A stretch of DNA of 40,334 nt from Corallochytrium limacisporum (Eukaryota; Opisthokonta). The notes under the pieces were generated by a model. That model made no database searches and was not told where the DNA came from. It worked only from the letters and a program-made list of their open reading frames with translations. The stretch covers positions 1 to 40,334 of the forward strand of contig PDIP01000139.1 of assembly GCA_002811645.1 (NCBI GenBank). Direction: 5' to 3'. The position numbers and the translations under genes are program-made. Every line of letters begins with the position of its first letter. The stretch's first letter is position 1. Shown here piece after piece: positions 27,116 to 40,196 of this stretch.

Positions 27116-29428
27116 GGCGGACCCACCTTCTGGGCAGATGGTCCAAAACTCTCATCCCCACAACAAGGCCCCTAAACACCAATCACGCGATTATGAAAGA
27201 GCAGTATATACTAAATAGAAGAGGCCTTATACTTAATATATATAGACTGCACACGGACGACGATGGTTTTAAATATACATAATAAATATACGAAATAAGT
27301 ATATGAAATAGGTTTTGCCAATTTCCGCTCCAAAGCCCACCCACCAGCCCTCATCGGAACCATACCCTGCCGAAACGACCTCTGATTGGCCAAGTTTTAC
27401 GACTTTATACTTCCACAATTGGCAATGTACTAAACACCTGCCCAATATAGTTGTACACTCTGCCATTAGGTTTTTGTGCCGGAGAGGTCGGGTAGGTGAG
27501 CAGAGCGGGGAGTTTCCGCACTAATCCGATGTAGAAAGTATGACCGTGGGGTGCGTAGGCCGGCATCAAGCGCGCTCAGGTGATTACTTGTCCTCGTGGT
27601 GTTGTTGTCGATGTCCGATGGATGATCAAAGAATCGTGTGTTTCACGCAGCCGTTGTGGCTTCCATGTGGAAAGAAAGGGATGTTTCGAGAGCTCATTGG
27701 GCCGCTGCGGTTGTTGAGTTACGTCGCGTTTTGGCGGGAATGGTTGCCAATCTTGTGGGCGTACAGTCTGTCCAGCGAATGAATGTATTTTTAATGTTGA
27801 TGGCTCCTTAATCACCCTTGGGAACGGATGTCACCCTATTGTCACCCAGTCGATACAGACTCGGCCATTTGTGAAGACTCGCGGACGCGGTCACTTGGTT
27901 GTCAAATTGCGTAGCAAATCTGTAGTACCATTACCATGAATCAACTCACCATGGCCTTTAGCATGAGGACTCCCGGATAGGTTGATCCTGCTAATGTGTG
28001 AGCTTCTAATGCGAGCATTGCTCAGGAGGCTCTTGTCTTGGGGCAGTCGCGCAGGCTGCTATGAGACTTTTGTGCCGTTCTCTAGTGTTTGGTGTTTGCG
28101 CAGCTGTCGGTGAATTCCATAGAGAGTGCATTCGTGTCGTCCCTTGACGCCTCATAGTTCATATGAACTGTCGTCCTCATTCAACCAAAAGGCCAGTTTG
28201 CAAGGATATGCATTCGATGGTCGGTCCCACCAAAATACAGCAAGCACCGCAATGGCGTCATTGCGAGGGTGGCCGAAAGAACTCAAAGGAGCCCGTACTC
28301 TATGTATGGAATTACCTTGGGTACACTTGGGCCTCCGCGATACAGCCACACACCACTGGAACTTCCGGTGGACCAGTTGGTTTGGTACTGTATCTCAGGG
28401 GGGGCGAGTAGAGCGGGTGGGGGAGGGAGTGCGGGTGTCGAAGAGAGTCCCTAAGAAGAATCGCGCGTTGAACACAGCCTGACAGTGCCTTTGGAGTGAG
28501 GGATGGGTGGTCATTTAGTATGGACTGCCCCATCGCCGGTGAGGGGAGGAGCGAAGTGGCATATCTGAGTCTTAATTGTGGCTTTCCGGGCAAAAAGAAA
28601 ATTGGGGCACCCCCCCCCAGTGCCCCGGAGGCGGGTTGGGGACGGCCAAGTGGGCTCAAAAATAGCCATGGGAAATCCTCTGCCTGTTCATTGGTATAAT
28701 AAATCCCCTACCCTGGGACATAGGAAGGAGGGAGTGAGGTGTTTAGGGTCCCCAGGGGGAGGGTGGGGTGGGGATTTACAACAAACCCGTCCCACTGCTG
28801 CTTCAAACTCTTCAGTGCTACAATAATTTTGAAGCATCACGCACAGAACGAAGAACAAGGCAACGTGTCCAAACCAGTACAAGTATCTGCCCGAGTGCAT
28901 AGTATTCCACTGTCGAAAATTTAATTGTGAATGGTCCCCTACAGAACACAACGTTTTCTGCTAAGGGATGGTTGCGGGAGGGTGCGGGAAGAGGGGGCCA
29001 AAGTGAGTTATCGAGTGATAACTCTGTGTGATGTAACGCAGAGACGAGGCGACCACGGGAAGAGACAAAATGGTCGGCACGGGAAATGATAACGTAGTAG
29101 GATAGACTCACCCTCTTGTGCCCATTTCAAGTCTTGGGGACTAAGCTCCATGACTATGACAGCCGAATGCTTGGTTCGAAACCACGCGAACTCCAGGCAA
29201 TGGATTCCGCAGTCAAACTTATTGTCGTGGAACGGTCGGGAATCTGGTTGGCGTGTTGCTTTATAGCAGTGTCGATGTAAACCTATCCCGGTGATCTACC
29301 ATAGCATGAAAATTTAAAGCTACCTGAATCCTGTATTCTCTTGATCAGAATAGAATAGTGTAGCTCTATTCCGTACTTCAGATAGTTTTTGCTTTGTCGG
29401 GTCTACGGACAAAGTACCACAGCACAGG
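27116..29428. other. 2.3 kb intergenic region (dehalogenase-like / glycosyltransferase)
   Basis: The first 200 bp are AT-rich and probably hold the 3' end of the hydrolase transcript. No gene or RNA is recognised in the rest. A poly-C run lies near 28612 and purine blocks lie near 28400-28440 and 28725-28775. The frames on both strands are of similar length and lack features. Confidence 0.55.
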
Positions 29429-31051
29429 ATGGAATCGTTATCAATCAAGAATTGGCTCACGTATGCGGGTTACCTGCAGATCCCTCTGCTGGTAGCCCTG
29501 GCTCTTGCCACGGACCAGAGCACTGTAGCAAACGCGCTGACCAGTGGTCTACTGTACGTAATCGTGTGGACGGCCCGTTGTACAATGAGCGGCACCGTGC
29601 CAGCATACACTGCCCCTCGCTTCCGCGAAGGCGCAGTCCAAAAGGAAAAGCGCCCTCTCCGTGTGGCCTTCTTCCTAACCCTGAACGGCCGAGGTCATTT
29701 CAGCCAGGCCAAGGCTGTCTTTGATCATTTACCTCAGTATCTGGGAAACATAAAGAAGCGTCTGCAGTTGCAACACTTTGACTCTGAAAATATTGAGCTG
29801 GTCTGCATTGCTGTAGACAACATGGGGTTGTTGCACAACAAGGATATGTTGTCCAACACATTTACCAATGTCCCTATCGAGGATTGCAAGATGGACGTCT
29901 ACCTTCAGTTCAGCGCCCAGGACGGTGTGAGCTATATCCAGACCTTCATGGTCGGTCTGAGCCGTCTGCCTCACACTGGTGGGTTCGTTGATCAGGTCAT
30001 CGGCATCATGCACAAGCACCAGCCTGACGTTATCTTGAACTTCTATAACACTGCTCTGTGGCCCAGTGTCCGCGCATCTCGCTCCAAGGTGCCCATCATC
30101 ACCATGTCGACACAGCTGTGGAAGTATCTGTACCTGAAGATGGACTTTACTGAGGATCTCTTTATGAGTGGTCTGCAGAAAATGAATTGGGGAAACCGCT
30201 TGTTGCCCATTGGTCTTCAGAGCGCCAACAGCACGAACCATGGTGGTCAAACCCCATCTGCCTTTGGACACCAAGTTCGCGGTGGCAGCGATGCCGAGGT
30301 CTGTGCAATTATTGGACCTTTGATCCGTCTGCCGGCTTTTGATGCCCGTCCTCGCGAACAGAAGCTCCTAGCTGACACCAAAACTGAGGACCTGGAGCTA
30401 AACGTACTCATATATGTCGTATTTGAGGATCTCCTGTATGAGATTATTCACCAGCTCAGCGTCTTGGACCAGGACTCTTTCCTCAAGCGTCCTCGTCTCA
30501 ACTGCGTGTTTTACGTCAACGGTGATCTAAGTAAGTGGAGCGGAGTATGGGAGCAAAAGGCGGCTGCGAACGCTTCAAAATCCGTGGTCGACAATGTCAA
30601 CTTTAAGGGATTGTCCTACGACGGCTACCGAAAGGATCTGCTCAACTCTGACGTTGTTCTCATGAGCGCTGGTTTCCATGGTCCTTGCGAGGTCCTAAGC
30701 CTGCACCGCCATCTGTTCCTGTACTGTCCCGTTGGGCACATGGAACAGAAATTGAACAGCCATATGATCAGCGGTGCCGCTGGCGGTAACCAGCCTCACT
30801 CTGTTAAGCAGACCAAGCCTGTCTTTGGAGCCCAAAGCAACGACTACATCAAGGACCTCAGCGTCTTTCTACAAAAGGTCGTCGAGCAAGAACTGCACCT
30901 CGAGACTGCCTACCGTGAGACCAAGAACGAAACCCATGAGACGCCTATGCTTAAGTATCCCGGCATTGATTTGGACCGCAACCGTGTCGAACGTGACCTA
31001 TCCATCATTTGGCGTGAGGCTGCTACAGCTGGAGACCAATACCGTTTCTAA
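29429..31051 (+). CDS. Membrane-anchored GT-B glycosyltransferase
   Basis: A 540-residue protein likely to transfer a sugar from a nucleotide donor. Two hydrophobic segments (about 12-28 and 36-50) suggest an N-terminal membrane anchor. RVAFFLTLNGRGHFSQA (78-94) is the N-terminal GT-B glycine loop, as in MurG-like and UDP-glucuronosyltransferase-like enzymes. The C-terminal nucleotide-sugar site appears as SAGFHGPCEVLSLHRHLFLY (413-432) and GHMEQKLNS (436-444), matching the family pattern G-G-x-x-x-x-x-E, a hydrophobic stretch, then Q-x-x-N. It fits the Pfam Glyco_trans_1_3 type (MJ1255-like) best. The strong codon bias suggests high expression. Donor and acceptor are unknown. Confidence 0.85.
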   Translation: MESLSIKNWLTYAGYLQIPLLVALALATDQSTVANALTSGLLYVIVWTARCTMSGTVPAYTAPRFREGAVQKEKRPLRVAFFLTLNGRGHFSQAKAVFDHLPQYLGNIKKRLQLQHFDSENIELVCIAVDNMGLLHNKDMLSNTFTNVPIEDCKMDVYLQFSAQDGVSYIQTFMVGLSRLPHTGGFVDQVIGIMHKHQPDVILNFYNTALWPSVRASRSKVPIITMSTQLWKYLYLKMDFTEDLFMSGLQKMNWGNRLLPIGLQSANSTNHGGQTPSAFGHQVRGGSDAEVCAIIGPLIRLPAFDARPREQKLLADTKTEDLELNVLIYVVFEDLLYEIIHQLSVLDQDSFLKRPRLNCVFYVNGDLSKWSGVWEQKAAANASKSVVDNVNFKGLSYDGYRKDLLNSDVVLMSAGFHGPCEVLSLHRHLFLYCPVGHMEQKLNSHMISGAAGGNQPHSVKQTKPVFGAQSNDYIKDLSVFLQKVVEQELHLETAYRETKNETHETPMLKYPGIDLDRNRVERDLSIIWREAATAGDQYRF

Positions 31052-31668
31052 AGAACCACATCACTTACTCATCGAAACACAGAATGGAAGAACCAGGAAA
31101 AGACTACGCATCGTCTACCCACAAAGACAAGGTTCTAAGGTGCACTGACATACACAGAAGCAAAAACCATTGGCATAAACACAATTTGGCATACATTCAT
31201 TAAGGAGAGAATGCCTTCGTCTGTTATAGTGGGATCTGCAATGATGCTCTGCTTCCCTTTAGCATGTTCAGTACAATGGACACGACAAGGCAACACAATG
31301 GAAACAGTTTTCGGGAGACAATTCAATTTTGAAATTGATGGCATGCCAGCATGCCATTATATGGTACGGTCGCGAGTAAGAGTGAGGCAGGGCATGTACA
31401 ATGGGCCCCGCTGCACTCTCGGGTCTCGCTGACCAGAGGATTGCAGTAGTCTACTTTTATTTTTCAGATGGGATTGGATCTTGGTTGCTTTGTGGCGAAC
31501 AAAACATAAAAAGGAGTCATTTGTAACCTAAGAACCCTATGCTGTCGTTCCCGGGATTGCGGCCCTTCAGGCACTCATTTTCCCCCCATTTACGTTGCGT
31601 TCAGCCCGTTTGTGTTCCTTGGTCCTAACTAGTTGGAGGAGCAAGCTGTGTAGATAGTTTTTCATAGT
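31052..31668. other. 617 bp convergent spacer (glycosyltransferase / SnoaL-like)
   Basis: Both flanking genes end here, so it probably holds their two 3' UTRs. A small frame at 31211-31432 lacks recognisable features. Nothing else is seen. Confidence 0.6.
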
Positions 31669-32091
31669 TTACATGCCAATAGCGGAGAAATCACCATAGG
31701 ACCAAGCAGCCTTAATCTTGAAGTTATCAAGAGTAGAGTTGCGGGCCAGCTGGTAAACGTCACAGAAGGAAACAACAATCTTGGTGTCGTCCAGCATGGT
31801 GTACTCAATCTTACCCTGAGTGAAGATATGCTCATCGGAGCACTGACTGACCAGGTCGAAGTGACGACTTGCCTTGACGACAGTTTGCAGGCGCTGCATC
31901 ATTTGCTTGATGGCACGACGGCCGCGGGTGGGGTGGCCGTTGTTGATGGTCCAAGAACCATCCTCGGTCCAGCAATTTGCGAACTTCTCAGCGTCATTGT
32001 GGTCAAAGTAGTCACCGAAGACGGTCTTGGGGATCTCCTGAGGAGCGTACTCCAGAGCGCGGCGGTTCAGTGTAAGAGCTGCGGAAACCAT
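31669..32091 (-). CDS. SnoaL/NTF2-like fold protein, 140 aa
   Basis: A small alpha+beta-barrel protein of the SnoaL/NTF2-like superfamily, which includes polyketide cyclases, dehydratases and non-enzymatic binders. The first ATG is 32091; the frame is open further upstream but has no ATG there. GDYFDHNDAEKFANCWTEDG near residues 26-45 and an INNGHPTRGRRAIKQMM segment after it are typical of the SnoaL N-terminal helices and first strand. The beta part follows (HFDLVSQC, KIEYTMLD, IVVSFCDVYQL, KIKAAWSYGDF). Codon use is strongly biased, which suggests high expression. The function cannot be told from sequence. Confidence 0.88.
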   Translation of the reverse strand: MVSAALTLNRRALEYAPQEIPKTVFGDYFDHNDAEKFANCWTEDGSWTINNGHPTRGRRAIKQMMQRLQTVVKASRHFDLVSQCSDEHIFTQGKIEYTMLDDTKIVVSFCDVYQLARNSTLDNFKIKAAWSYGDFSAIGM

Positions 32092-35000
32092 TTTGTCTGT
32101 GTTGGATTCTGAAAAGGTGCTAAGATAGCTGTGTTGAAATTGTACACAATGCTTGTGTAAAGTAGTAGACGTCGATGATGACCTGGTTGAAGATACTGTC
32201 TTAGGTCTACATCGACCTGTTAAATACCACAGCTGGCCGACATCAACAAGAAAAACAGGACACAGACCTGAGCATCCATCTAGGAATTGTCTGGCATATC
32301 GGAAACTTGGTTGTGTGTCTCTGTGTTTCGGTTCATAGGCACTCGATCTGGTCAGAAAATGCTGTACACACACTCCAATTCCCACCGATGAACAATGCCC
32401 CTATAGAAACAACTTTCCCCCTCTCCCCCCCTTCACTTGCTCTGCTCTCTGTTTGCCTCTACCTTGCCGCACCCAAATAAAAATTTTGGACCATCTATGG
32501 TGCGTAGACTATGATTTTTTTTTTTCATCTGTGGACACACAGAGCGGGAGAGTGGGAGGGAGGTATCTCCCGCGCCCTTCCGTCTGCCCACCGCATCTCG
32601 GCTTGCACAGTCGCTTTCCCCCCCCCCCGTTCCCCTCCTTGCTTCCTTCTCCCCCGGGGGGACATCTTCCCCCAAAATCTTTTGACTGCTTCGTCCCCAC
32701 CCCCTGTCCCCGCTGTGGATACAAACTTTTCTACGTAAAAAGAGCGGAAGAAAAAAATAAGACCGAACAGAAAGCGAGAAAAAATTTCTCCGGTCCCCTA
32801 GAAAAAACCCACCAGCGGACCCCGGATAGGAACGAGAGAAATTGAGTTGCCTGAATTAGGATCGCATTTTCCGAGAAAAGGGGCCATATATAATATACTA
32901 CACATTATAGTTGACCAGTCAGCAAATTCCAAATTTCTTTTGGTTGCTGTTAAAGATGTGGTCGCTTCCCCTAGTTTCTTTTGTGTGTGTGCCGCCTTCC
33001 GCGCCCACAAAAAAAATCGTTCGGTTCACTGACCGCTACACCGAAAACAAACAGAGACCAAGCAACAAGAGAGAGAGAGGCACCCAATTCATACCAGAGC
33101 CAAATAAAGAGACCCAGCTGCAACACTGTTGATCTCACAATGAAATAGTTGTGTATTCTTCAGATAAGTTTGCAAGGGGGAGGGGGTCTGATTCAATTTC
33201 CTGGGGGGTTCCTTGCAAGAATCAAACGCTTTTTCTTGAGTCAGACAAGGACCTGGGGGCTTGGTTTTTTTTTTTCCAGGTTTCTTTTGTAGACGACGAC
33301 TGTGTGTCGTATCGGAGCGGGAAGAGACAAGAAAGATATCAACGACACAATCCAACCCAACCGTACAGAGAACATGTTAGATGGGGAGGGAGTGGGGGAT
33401 TGCAAAAAATGGTAGTCGGGGAGTCCTTCGTACGAGCAGACTAGCAGCTCCATGCACTTGCTGGTTTCTTTCGGTGTTGTTGTCCGAAGATCTTCATGCT
33501 CTCGTCCAAACACGAATGAGTGAGGCATGCATGGCTGAGAAGTCTCTGGGGTCGGAAGAACTGGAATGTGTCTACCATTGCTGTTTCCGTGTAGTTTTGG
33601 TGCATTGTGCGCTATAGTTTTGTAATATTCCGGAGAAACTATGCCCACCACCACCAATGTGAACGAGCGAGCGGGGGTAAAAATGTGTATCGATTTCGGG
33701 GCAGTATTAAGCAGCTGATTTAATACCAAACGAAGAATGGATAGGTGCTGCTCAAGAAATATGTTTGGGGATACTATCCATAGAAACATCCCATGTATTA
33801 TATACTTAAATATATTAGAGCAAGTTTCAAAGTACGAGAGGATGTATATACCAAAAATTAACGAAGAAGGGCAGTTCTGAAAAGAAGAAAAAAGAAACTA
33901 GGAGATGGATGAATGGCGGCACCTTTTAACGTCCCCCCTCCTCCCCCCCCCCTTTCCTTCTCCTCTCTTTCTTCTACCTGATGGCCTCGTCTCATTGGAG
34001 AAACAAGACGTTAATTAGATGGCAAGCCCGCTATTATACACAGGTATTGAAAATTAAGTAATACATGGTTTCTTTTTCTTTTTTTGACGGAGGGGACCTT
34101 TTCTTTTTCCGAGCCAACCACAATTGGACTGGAGACGATGGCGGAGATGTGGCAACTTTGTGAATGGGTAAATCAGGTGAACGAGCACCCCTCTTTTGGT
34201 TCTAAAGGGTTTGTCACTAGGAGAAAAGGGTACTGAACTCATGATCTATCGGACTCCGGATCTCTCTGGACGCCGGAGACTGATATGTTATGGGTGGTGG
34301 GAAGCAACGCATACGTGTCAATAAATGTATGTTGCCGTAGCCAACAAAGACAAATCGAGTGAAAGTATACTTTGTGGTCATCTGTGCTGGATAGATATAA
34401 CGTACCATTCGCCTTGTCACGTACGTTTAATTCTAAAACAGGTATTCTCGAGGGCACAGTGCCTATCAACCCCAACTCAGATTGAAACACCAACAAGGGT
34501 TGAACTGGACTGTTTAACCGACCCCTCTCTAATTAACTTTGATTGCCCACAAAACATGCACGTAAGATTTTCCCACCTCTCTCGTGCGCCACCGCACTCG
34601 GGTCGCCGCCATTTTGCTAGGTGCTCAATGATTGATATAGGTCTCTTGAAACCTTTCTAATGTATCTGCTCGGTTACCAGTACCAAATGGTTTAATATTT
34701 TCGGTATATCATGAGCAGTCAGCGGGTATGTGGGTTGTTTGTCCATATCGGTGGCCGGTATTTTGGATCCTCAAGAGCTCGTGCAAGACCGCTTGAGATC
34801 GAATGGATAAAAAGAAAACCATCGGAGCCAAACCAGACTGGGGAATCGTATAGTCTAAGATATATATCTGACTTCTCATACAATACTGATGGGGAAACGT
34901 TGGGCCGCCACTTTGTTGTTGACTTGCCGCTGCGTCGTTCAGAGACTCTTCTTGTCTTCCGCATTGCAGTGGTGTCCACAAAGTCACAATATTTTTTTTT

Positions 35001-37298
35001 TCTTTTGGGAATACTCCCTGCTGATAATAATACATCTAGGGAAAAAGTAAGAGTGGATCACGACTAGAATGACGAATTTTGCTATCGCAATTGCGAATAC
35101 TGATCCAAAGGACAACTTGTTTCCATGGCTCGGAGCATCCCCGACTATGGTCTCCATTCTGTGTTTGTGCAGTTTTGGCAGTAAATGTACTGACGTTATT
35201 ACGCGCTTCGCACGTACAAAAGATATTCCATGGAGAACCCATGATCTCTCTTTTCGCTCTAGTTTTACAAATGTGAGAAAACTGGGCCCGGTGACATTCC
35301 CAGGGAACAGCCAGCGTTCCCAGCAATTTCTAACAAAGCGGGAAAACGTCATCTCCCTTTCCAACTGGTGGGGTGAATTATAGATAATGAATTGGGTAAT
35401 CCTCAGCCAATATTCCGTGTGTATGTCTTGTGTGGGGAGGGGAGGGAGAGGGATAGAGAAAGACGGATGTGACAGATTTTTGAGCCACGTCAAGAGTTTC
35501 CCGTCGCTCTCGTCTTCGCTTGCCCTGAGGAGCCCGTTCCTTGTTCCCTCTCTCCCGCCTGCAAACCAAACACTACAGAGGAATCCGACATATTTCCCCA
35601 ACATTTAGTACTGGAAATGACCATATCATTGATGTCACACCATGGGATGCGCACGGTTATTTTGGTCTTTTTTTGGCGCCGTTTGCTTGCACCCCACCAC
35701 CCTTTCCCTTACTGCCGTCATCACTCCACCCCCTTCCTTGTCCATTCAAGGTCATTTCAAAGTGCATTTTGAAACGATGGAGACGCGGGTGTAGAGCTGC
35801 ACAAAAAATCACGGAAAACAGCACATAGAGTGAGTACTAAAATGGCCACCGGAGACCCATCTATCCGGTGCTAGTGGTGGTGCCCGTAGGCCAGGAAAAG
35901 GAGAGGAAGTGCTAGGGACGGAGAGCACTCCAAATAAGGGGACCGGAGTTGAGACATGCATCCAATCGTCGTAGCAGTTTCCATTTTCGCCCCACCGAAC
36001 ACACATCTATAATTTTTTTAAAGAAAAGAGGTCATAGATTTATCAATAAAGTGGGAGGGGGCCTCAAAGGACAAGTGTTTTATTGGTCCTGTGGTTGCAC
36101 ATTGCAGTATTTTTTTTTAAAATTTACAAAGAGACGAAAGCGACTGAGAGATTGCACGACGATGAAAAATTTCTTCTGTGCCGCGGTGTCCTTCAGGGAC
36201 CCCATCCGCTTCGCATACACTTCTCGAGTACTGGTACGCCCCCGCATTGACTGATAGCAGTCGCATATTTATATATTAAATGCATGAATGAATATAGCTG
36301 TGTGCGATAGAGATTTACAATATAGTGTGTCTCCCAGTAAGTTTAGAGAGACACATGCTACTTGAGACAAGTTCCTGAGAATAAAGTGGGGGAACTGGCA
36401 CTCTTTCCTTTTGTCAAGGAGCGAGAACGATCGAGGAAAGTATGGGAAGGCAGCGTGCGGGTGGACCGAACTCTTCATAGTGAGTAGTAAGCAAATGGCA
36501 GGTTCGAGTGGGAGAGAATGACCTCAGGGTGTTGGTCGTTATTCAGAAGAAGGAGCCAAAAGACTAACGACCATCTCTCGATCTCTCCCATACATACACC
36601 AGTACTGGTCTTGTACACGATACCTATACTTTCTACGCCACACTTTGAAATCACCAATTTCTATTTCCGTTTTCTTTCCCTCTCCACCCTAGTATTTTCC
36701 TTTTTGGATGATTGTCAAGGGCAAAAAAAGTTCTCAACCTCCTGTGTCCATACAAACTGAATTAAAATTTTCCTGAAAAAGGTACTGGTCTAACAATGGC
36801 AAGCAGAGTTTCGTGGGGCCAACGACGGAGCAGAGGGAACGGAGGTGTAGCAGCATGCAGGGTAGAGATTTGTTCTCTCTTGAACCGTATTTACCGTCAT
36901 CCTGCGCTGATTAGGGTCAAGCAGGCCCTAATTTGCCCCCAGTCATCTGCAGTGTCATTCAGATTTAGATAGACAGCTCCACCGTTCGACGAGCGGATGG
37001 GTCCAATAAGTGGAGCCGTCCGTACCTACCCACCCCTCCCCTAACGGGCAACTGATACCAACTTTGTTGGGGGGGGGGACGGCTGGAGGGCTGCGATTTA
37101 GTGATTGAATGGGGTTGAGCGGTTACCCCATAGACAGCATAGGGCGTGGGCAGCGGTGGGTCGATACACAAATGCAAGACTTATTGTTGTTGTGTTTGTG
37201 ATAGCTGGGCCTTCCAGTGCAATAGAGACGGTTCCGGGAGATCCTGACCATACCTGAGTCTGCCGACGTAGGCAGTCAAAATTGGATCGAATGTGTTT

Positions 37299-37316
37299 TG
37301 TGTGTGTGTGTGTGTG
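37299..37316 (+). repeat. (TG)9 microsatellite
   Basis: Nine uninterrupted TG units, followed by tctgtgg. It is a simple, probably length-variable repeat. Confidence 0.95.
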
Positions 37317-39959
37317 TCTGTGGCACACCATTGATGAAGTCAGGTTCTGAACATGTATCTAGGGGACCTGCTGAAGATGGCCAAGCTGTACCGCACCGAA
37401 TGTACGATAAAGGAGCTGCAATGCCTTCATCAGGTTGTGACAGTGAGTGTGGTCCCCCCCTGAAGGTGTGGGGTTTTTTTTTTGGAGTCATCCCGTGTCT
37501 ATTTACGGATTTCCAGGAGTGGGCGGCCTACGTGTTGGCAAAAGTTTGTATGGAGAATTTCTCTTGTCACTGCGGCAGTTAAGGGTACGGTCAGCAGATC
37601 AATTAGTATGGAAACGAGGAAAGTGGCCGCTTGTCTACGTTTTGTGGTCCGCAGCCAAGATGTCACGTTTCCTCCTCATGCAGAGAAAACTGATAAGACC
37701 GGCAATTGGATCGGGGACGGTACACTCGCGCAGGGGAAGGACCAGGCAGACAGGGACCAGTTGGTATAGGAAACTGCTCTGGTTGTGTTCGTAGAGATGT
37801 TTACACAGCCTACATACGCGTGTGTGGAAGGGGTATGTATGCGTGTCGCCCAGGCACGCGCACAAGCACGAGACCGGGACAAGGGCAACAATACGAGAAG
37901 GGGATTGTTCCTCAATCGTCTCGCCGATGACTATGAGACAGCACTGCAGAAGCGGGGCGGGACCCAACAGAAATTTTCGTGTAGTGACCATCTAGAATTG
38001 ACACCTTAGAAATGAGGAAACTGAGGGAAGGGTCACCATGGTTGGATGTTTTTTTTTTTCTTCCCGGGTCAAGCACAGCAATCATGGAAGTGCTACAACA
38101 CTATGATCTGAGAGCTGGCGGAGGGAATAAGGTTACTGGAAAACTGCAAGGCGATGAGGAAAAGTGTATTCTCTGCGTATGCATAGATGTTCGGGGTACT
38201 TGCTGCAACCTGGGAAGGGAAGTACATTTGTTAGAGAAATTCGGAGTACGCGGGCGGAGGCACGAAGAAACTGTTGCATTGATACAGTGCTGTATCCGCC
38301 CGTGTACGTGGGTTTTTGTGTGAAGGTTTCCTCCGTATCCCATGCCTTTGCTATGCCAACAATAAGCACATCACCCAGCAGTACAGTAGTACGATGTACC
38401 GGCATCTGTGGAATCGTGCAGAAGAGAGATGTACGACTGAGCATGGAGATATAACAGAATAAAAAGAGTCTTGAGAGAAATGGGTAATAGTACCTTGCTG
38501 ACCTGGTTTGCTGAAACAGGAATGTGTTTGGAGTGGAAGGGATGTCTAGAGAGGGGGGGACCACTTTGCATTTGTCGGCCAGAGCGGGAATCGGCCACAG
38601 AAAAGTGAGTCGGCGGATGCAGCGGTATGCCTGTAATCTTCCCGGGTTGTTATCTGCATGGGGGAGGGGGTTTAGATTGGAAGGGAGAGACACAGAAAGT
38701 TGACTCTTCAATTCTGACTAGTACGGAGGAGATTAACCAATCCTTTCGACCACCCCGAAAACCATCGATCTTTGCGTGAGATCACCACAGGATCTGAAGG
38801 GCAACGATCAGACCTATGGGGAGAGAGACACACTGTTCAAATTAGACGACTTCCTCTTTGATTCGATGTGTGATAAATTTTCATAACGATGAATACTTGC
38901 GGTTTGAAACTTCGAAAACTTGGGTCCGACGTTTGTATGTGTCCTTGATAAATCTGCCTGGGATTTACATACCTCAGTTTATCTTAGGGATTAGTCACAT
39001 GTATATTAAATGTACTGTACAAGGTATCCCCAGTAGATAATTCCCCGCAAGCTTCCGATCTGCAGGCAGGTCTTGAACACCTGATTCGGCTGCGGAAGGT
39101 CTCATGCACATGGAAGCGATTGTTATGAACCAGGGGGGAGGTCTGTTGCCCACTTGGTCTTGCCCTTACCTCACTCACTGTCTTTCTTGTTTCAGTTTCC
39201 CTTCATAAAATTTTTGCTGCCTAGCACAACAACAACAAAAGAGAGCCCTAGGGTGGCTCCAGGTCTCTGTGATTTTCGTTTAGACATCGTCAATGGGTTA
39301 GTTTTTCTAACATTTTGCAGCTCTGCAGCCGCACGGGAAGGCATTTTTCTACGCCCTCCTCTCACCACGCAACAGCAAGCAACCGTTACAAGCAACTGTG
39401 AAGAGGAAATGGTGGTAGACCACTGCGCAAGTCTTACGATGGCACAAAAAGACCAGGGGGCATATCGTGCAATACCGCTGGGGGGTACACAGGGGAGAGG
39501 TATCTTGGGATCCTCTGTTCTCAATATTTCTCCCCTCATAGTAAAACATGAGCACGTTTTGTGATTTTTGTTGGAGCTAGTGCTACGTTCAGTGAGCTCC
39601 AGTATGGCGAGATCGGCGCCCTATTGTCCCCTTTGAGCAGTGACTTTCTCTCCACACCATCTCGGGCCTGGGCCCCTAGTAAAAGTACGGGAGTGAACCG
39701 TTAGAGAGTTTGCTCCCCGCTTTCCTTCCACTGCTGTGGATGATATCATCATAGACGATTTGGAAGCATCTGGACGGTGTCAGTGTGTCTGTCGCCCATC
39801 TGCACTTGGGAATCCACGCCCGTACTCACAGTCACTTTCTATAGTGAATGGCCAAGGGACCGCAGAACCCTAGCACTCTCGGGCTTGTTTCTATGCTACT
39901 ACTCATCCCCGAACGTTCGATCCCTACGCATTCCAACGGGGACTGAGACGGCCAACACC

Positions 39960-40196
39960 ATGGACCTGCCATCTCTAATTAAACTGGGGATGCTCTCTGC
40001 TGTCTCAAACGCCTGCAGCAGGAGACTCACAGCAGGGGCATCAAGCAACATGTCTAGTAGCTATCATCTTCGCAACAATAGAGGTCGGAAAACACCTGGC
40101 TTGTTGCGGGTACAGATGAAGCCATCACCTCACCGAGAGCATACTGGTATGATGGAACGCCAAGAAAGTGAGCGCCCGATGACACTGCCACTGTGA
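39960..40196 (+). CDS. Possible small protein, 78 aa
   Basis: The ATG has a near-ideal context (acaccatgg). The product begins MDLPSLIKLGMLSAVSNACS and becomes basic and Met/Arg/Ser-rich. The frame stays open upstream to 39777. No family is recognised, and the surrounding DNA has other chance frames of this size, so support is weak. Confidence 0.2.
   Translation: MDLPSLIKLGMLSAVSNACSRRLTAGASSNMSSSYHLRNNRGRKTPGLLRVQMKPSPHREHTGMMERQESERPMTLPL

Noticed and set aside
32092-32385. 98-residue N-terminal extension of the SnoaL-like protein
   Set aside because: The extended frame has no ATG (it starts at GTG), its composition is unlike the domain, and the SnoaL fold is complete from ATG 32091.
34711-35067. 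118-codon plus-strand frame
   Set aside because: It begins with ATG and reads somewhat like protein, but has no motif and is overlapped by similar frames on the other strand.
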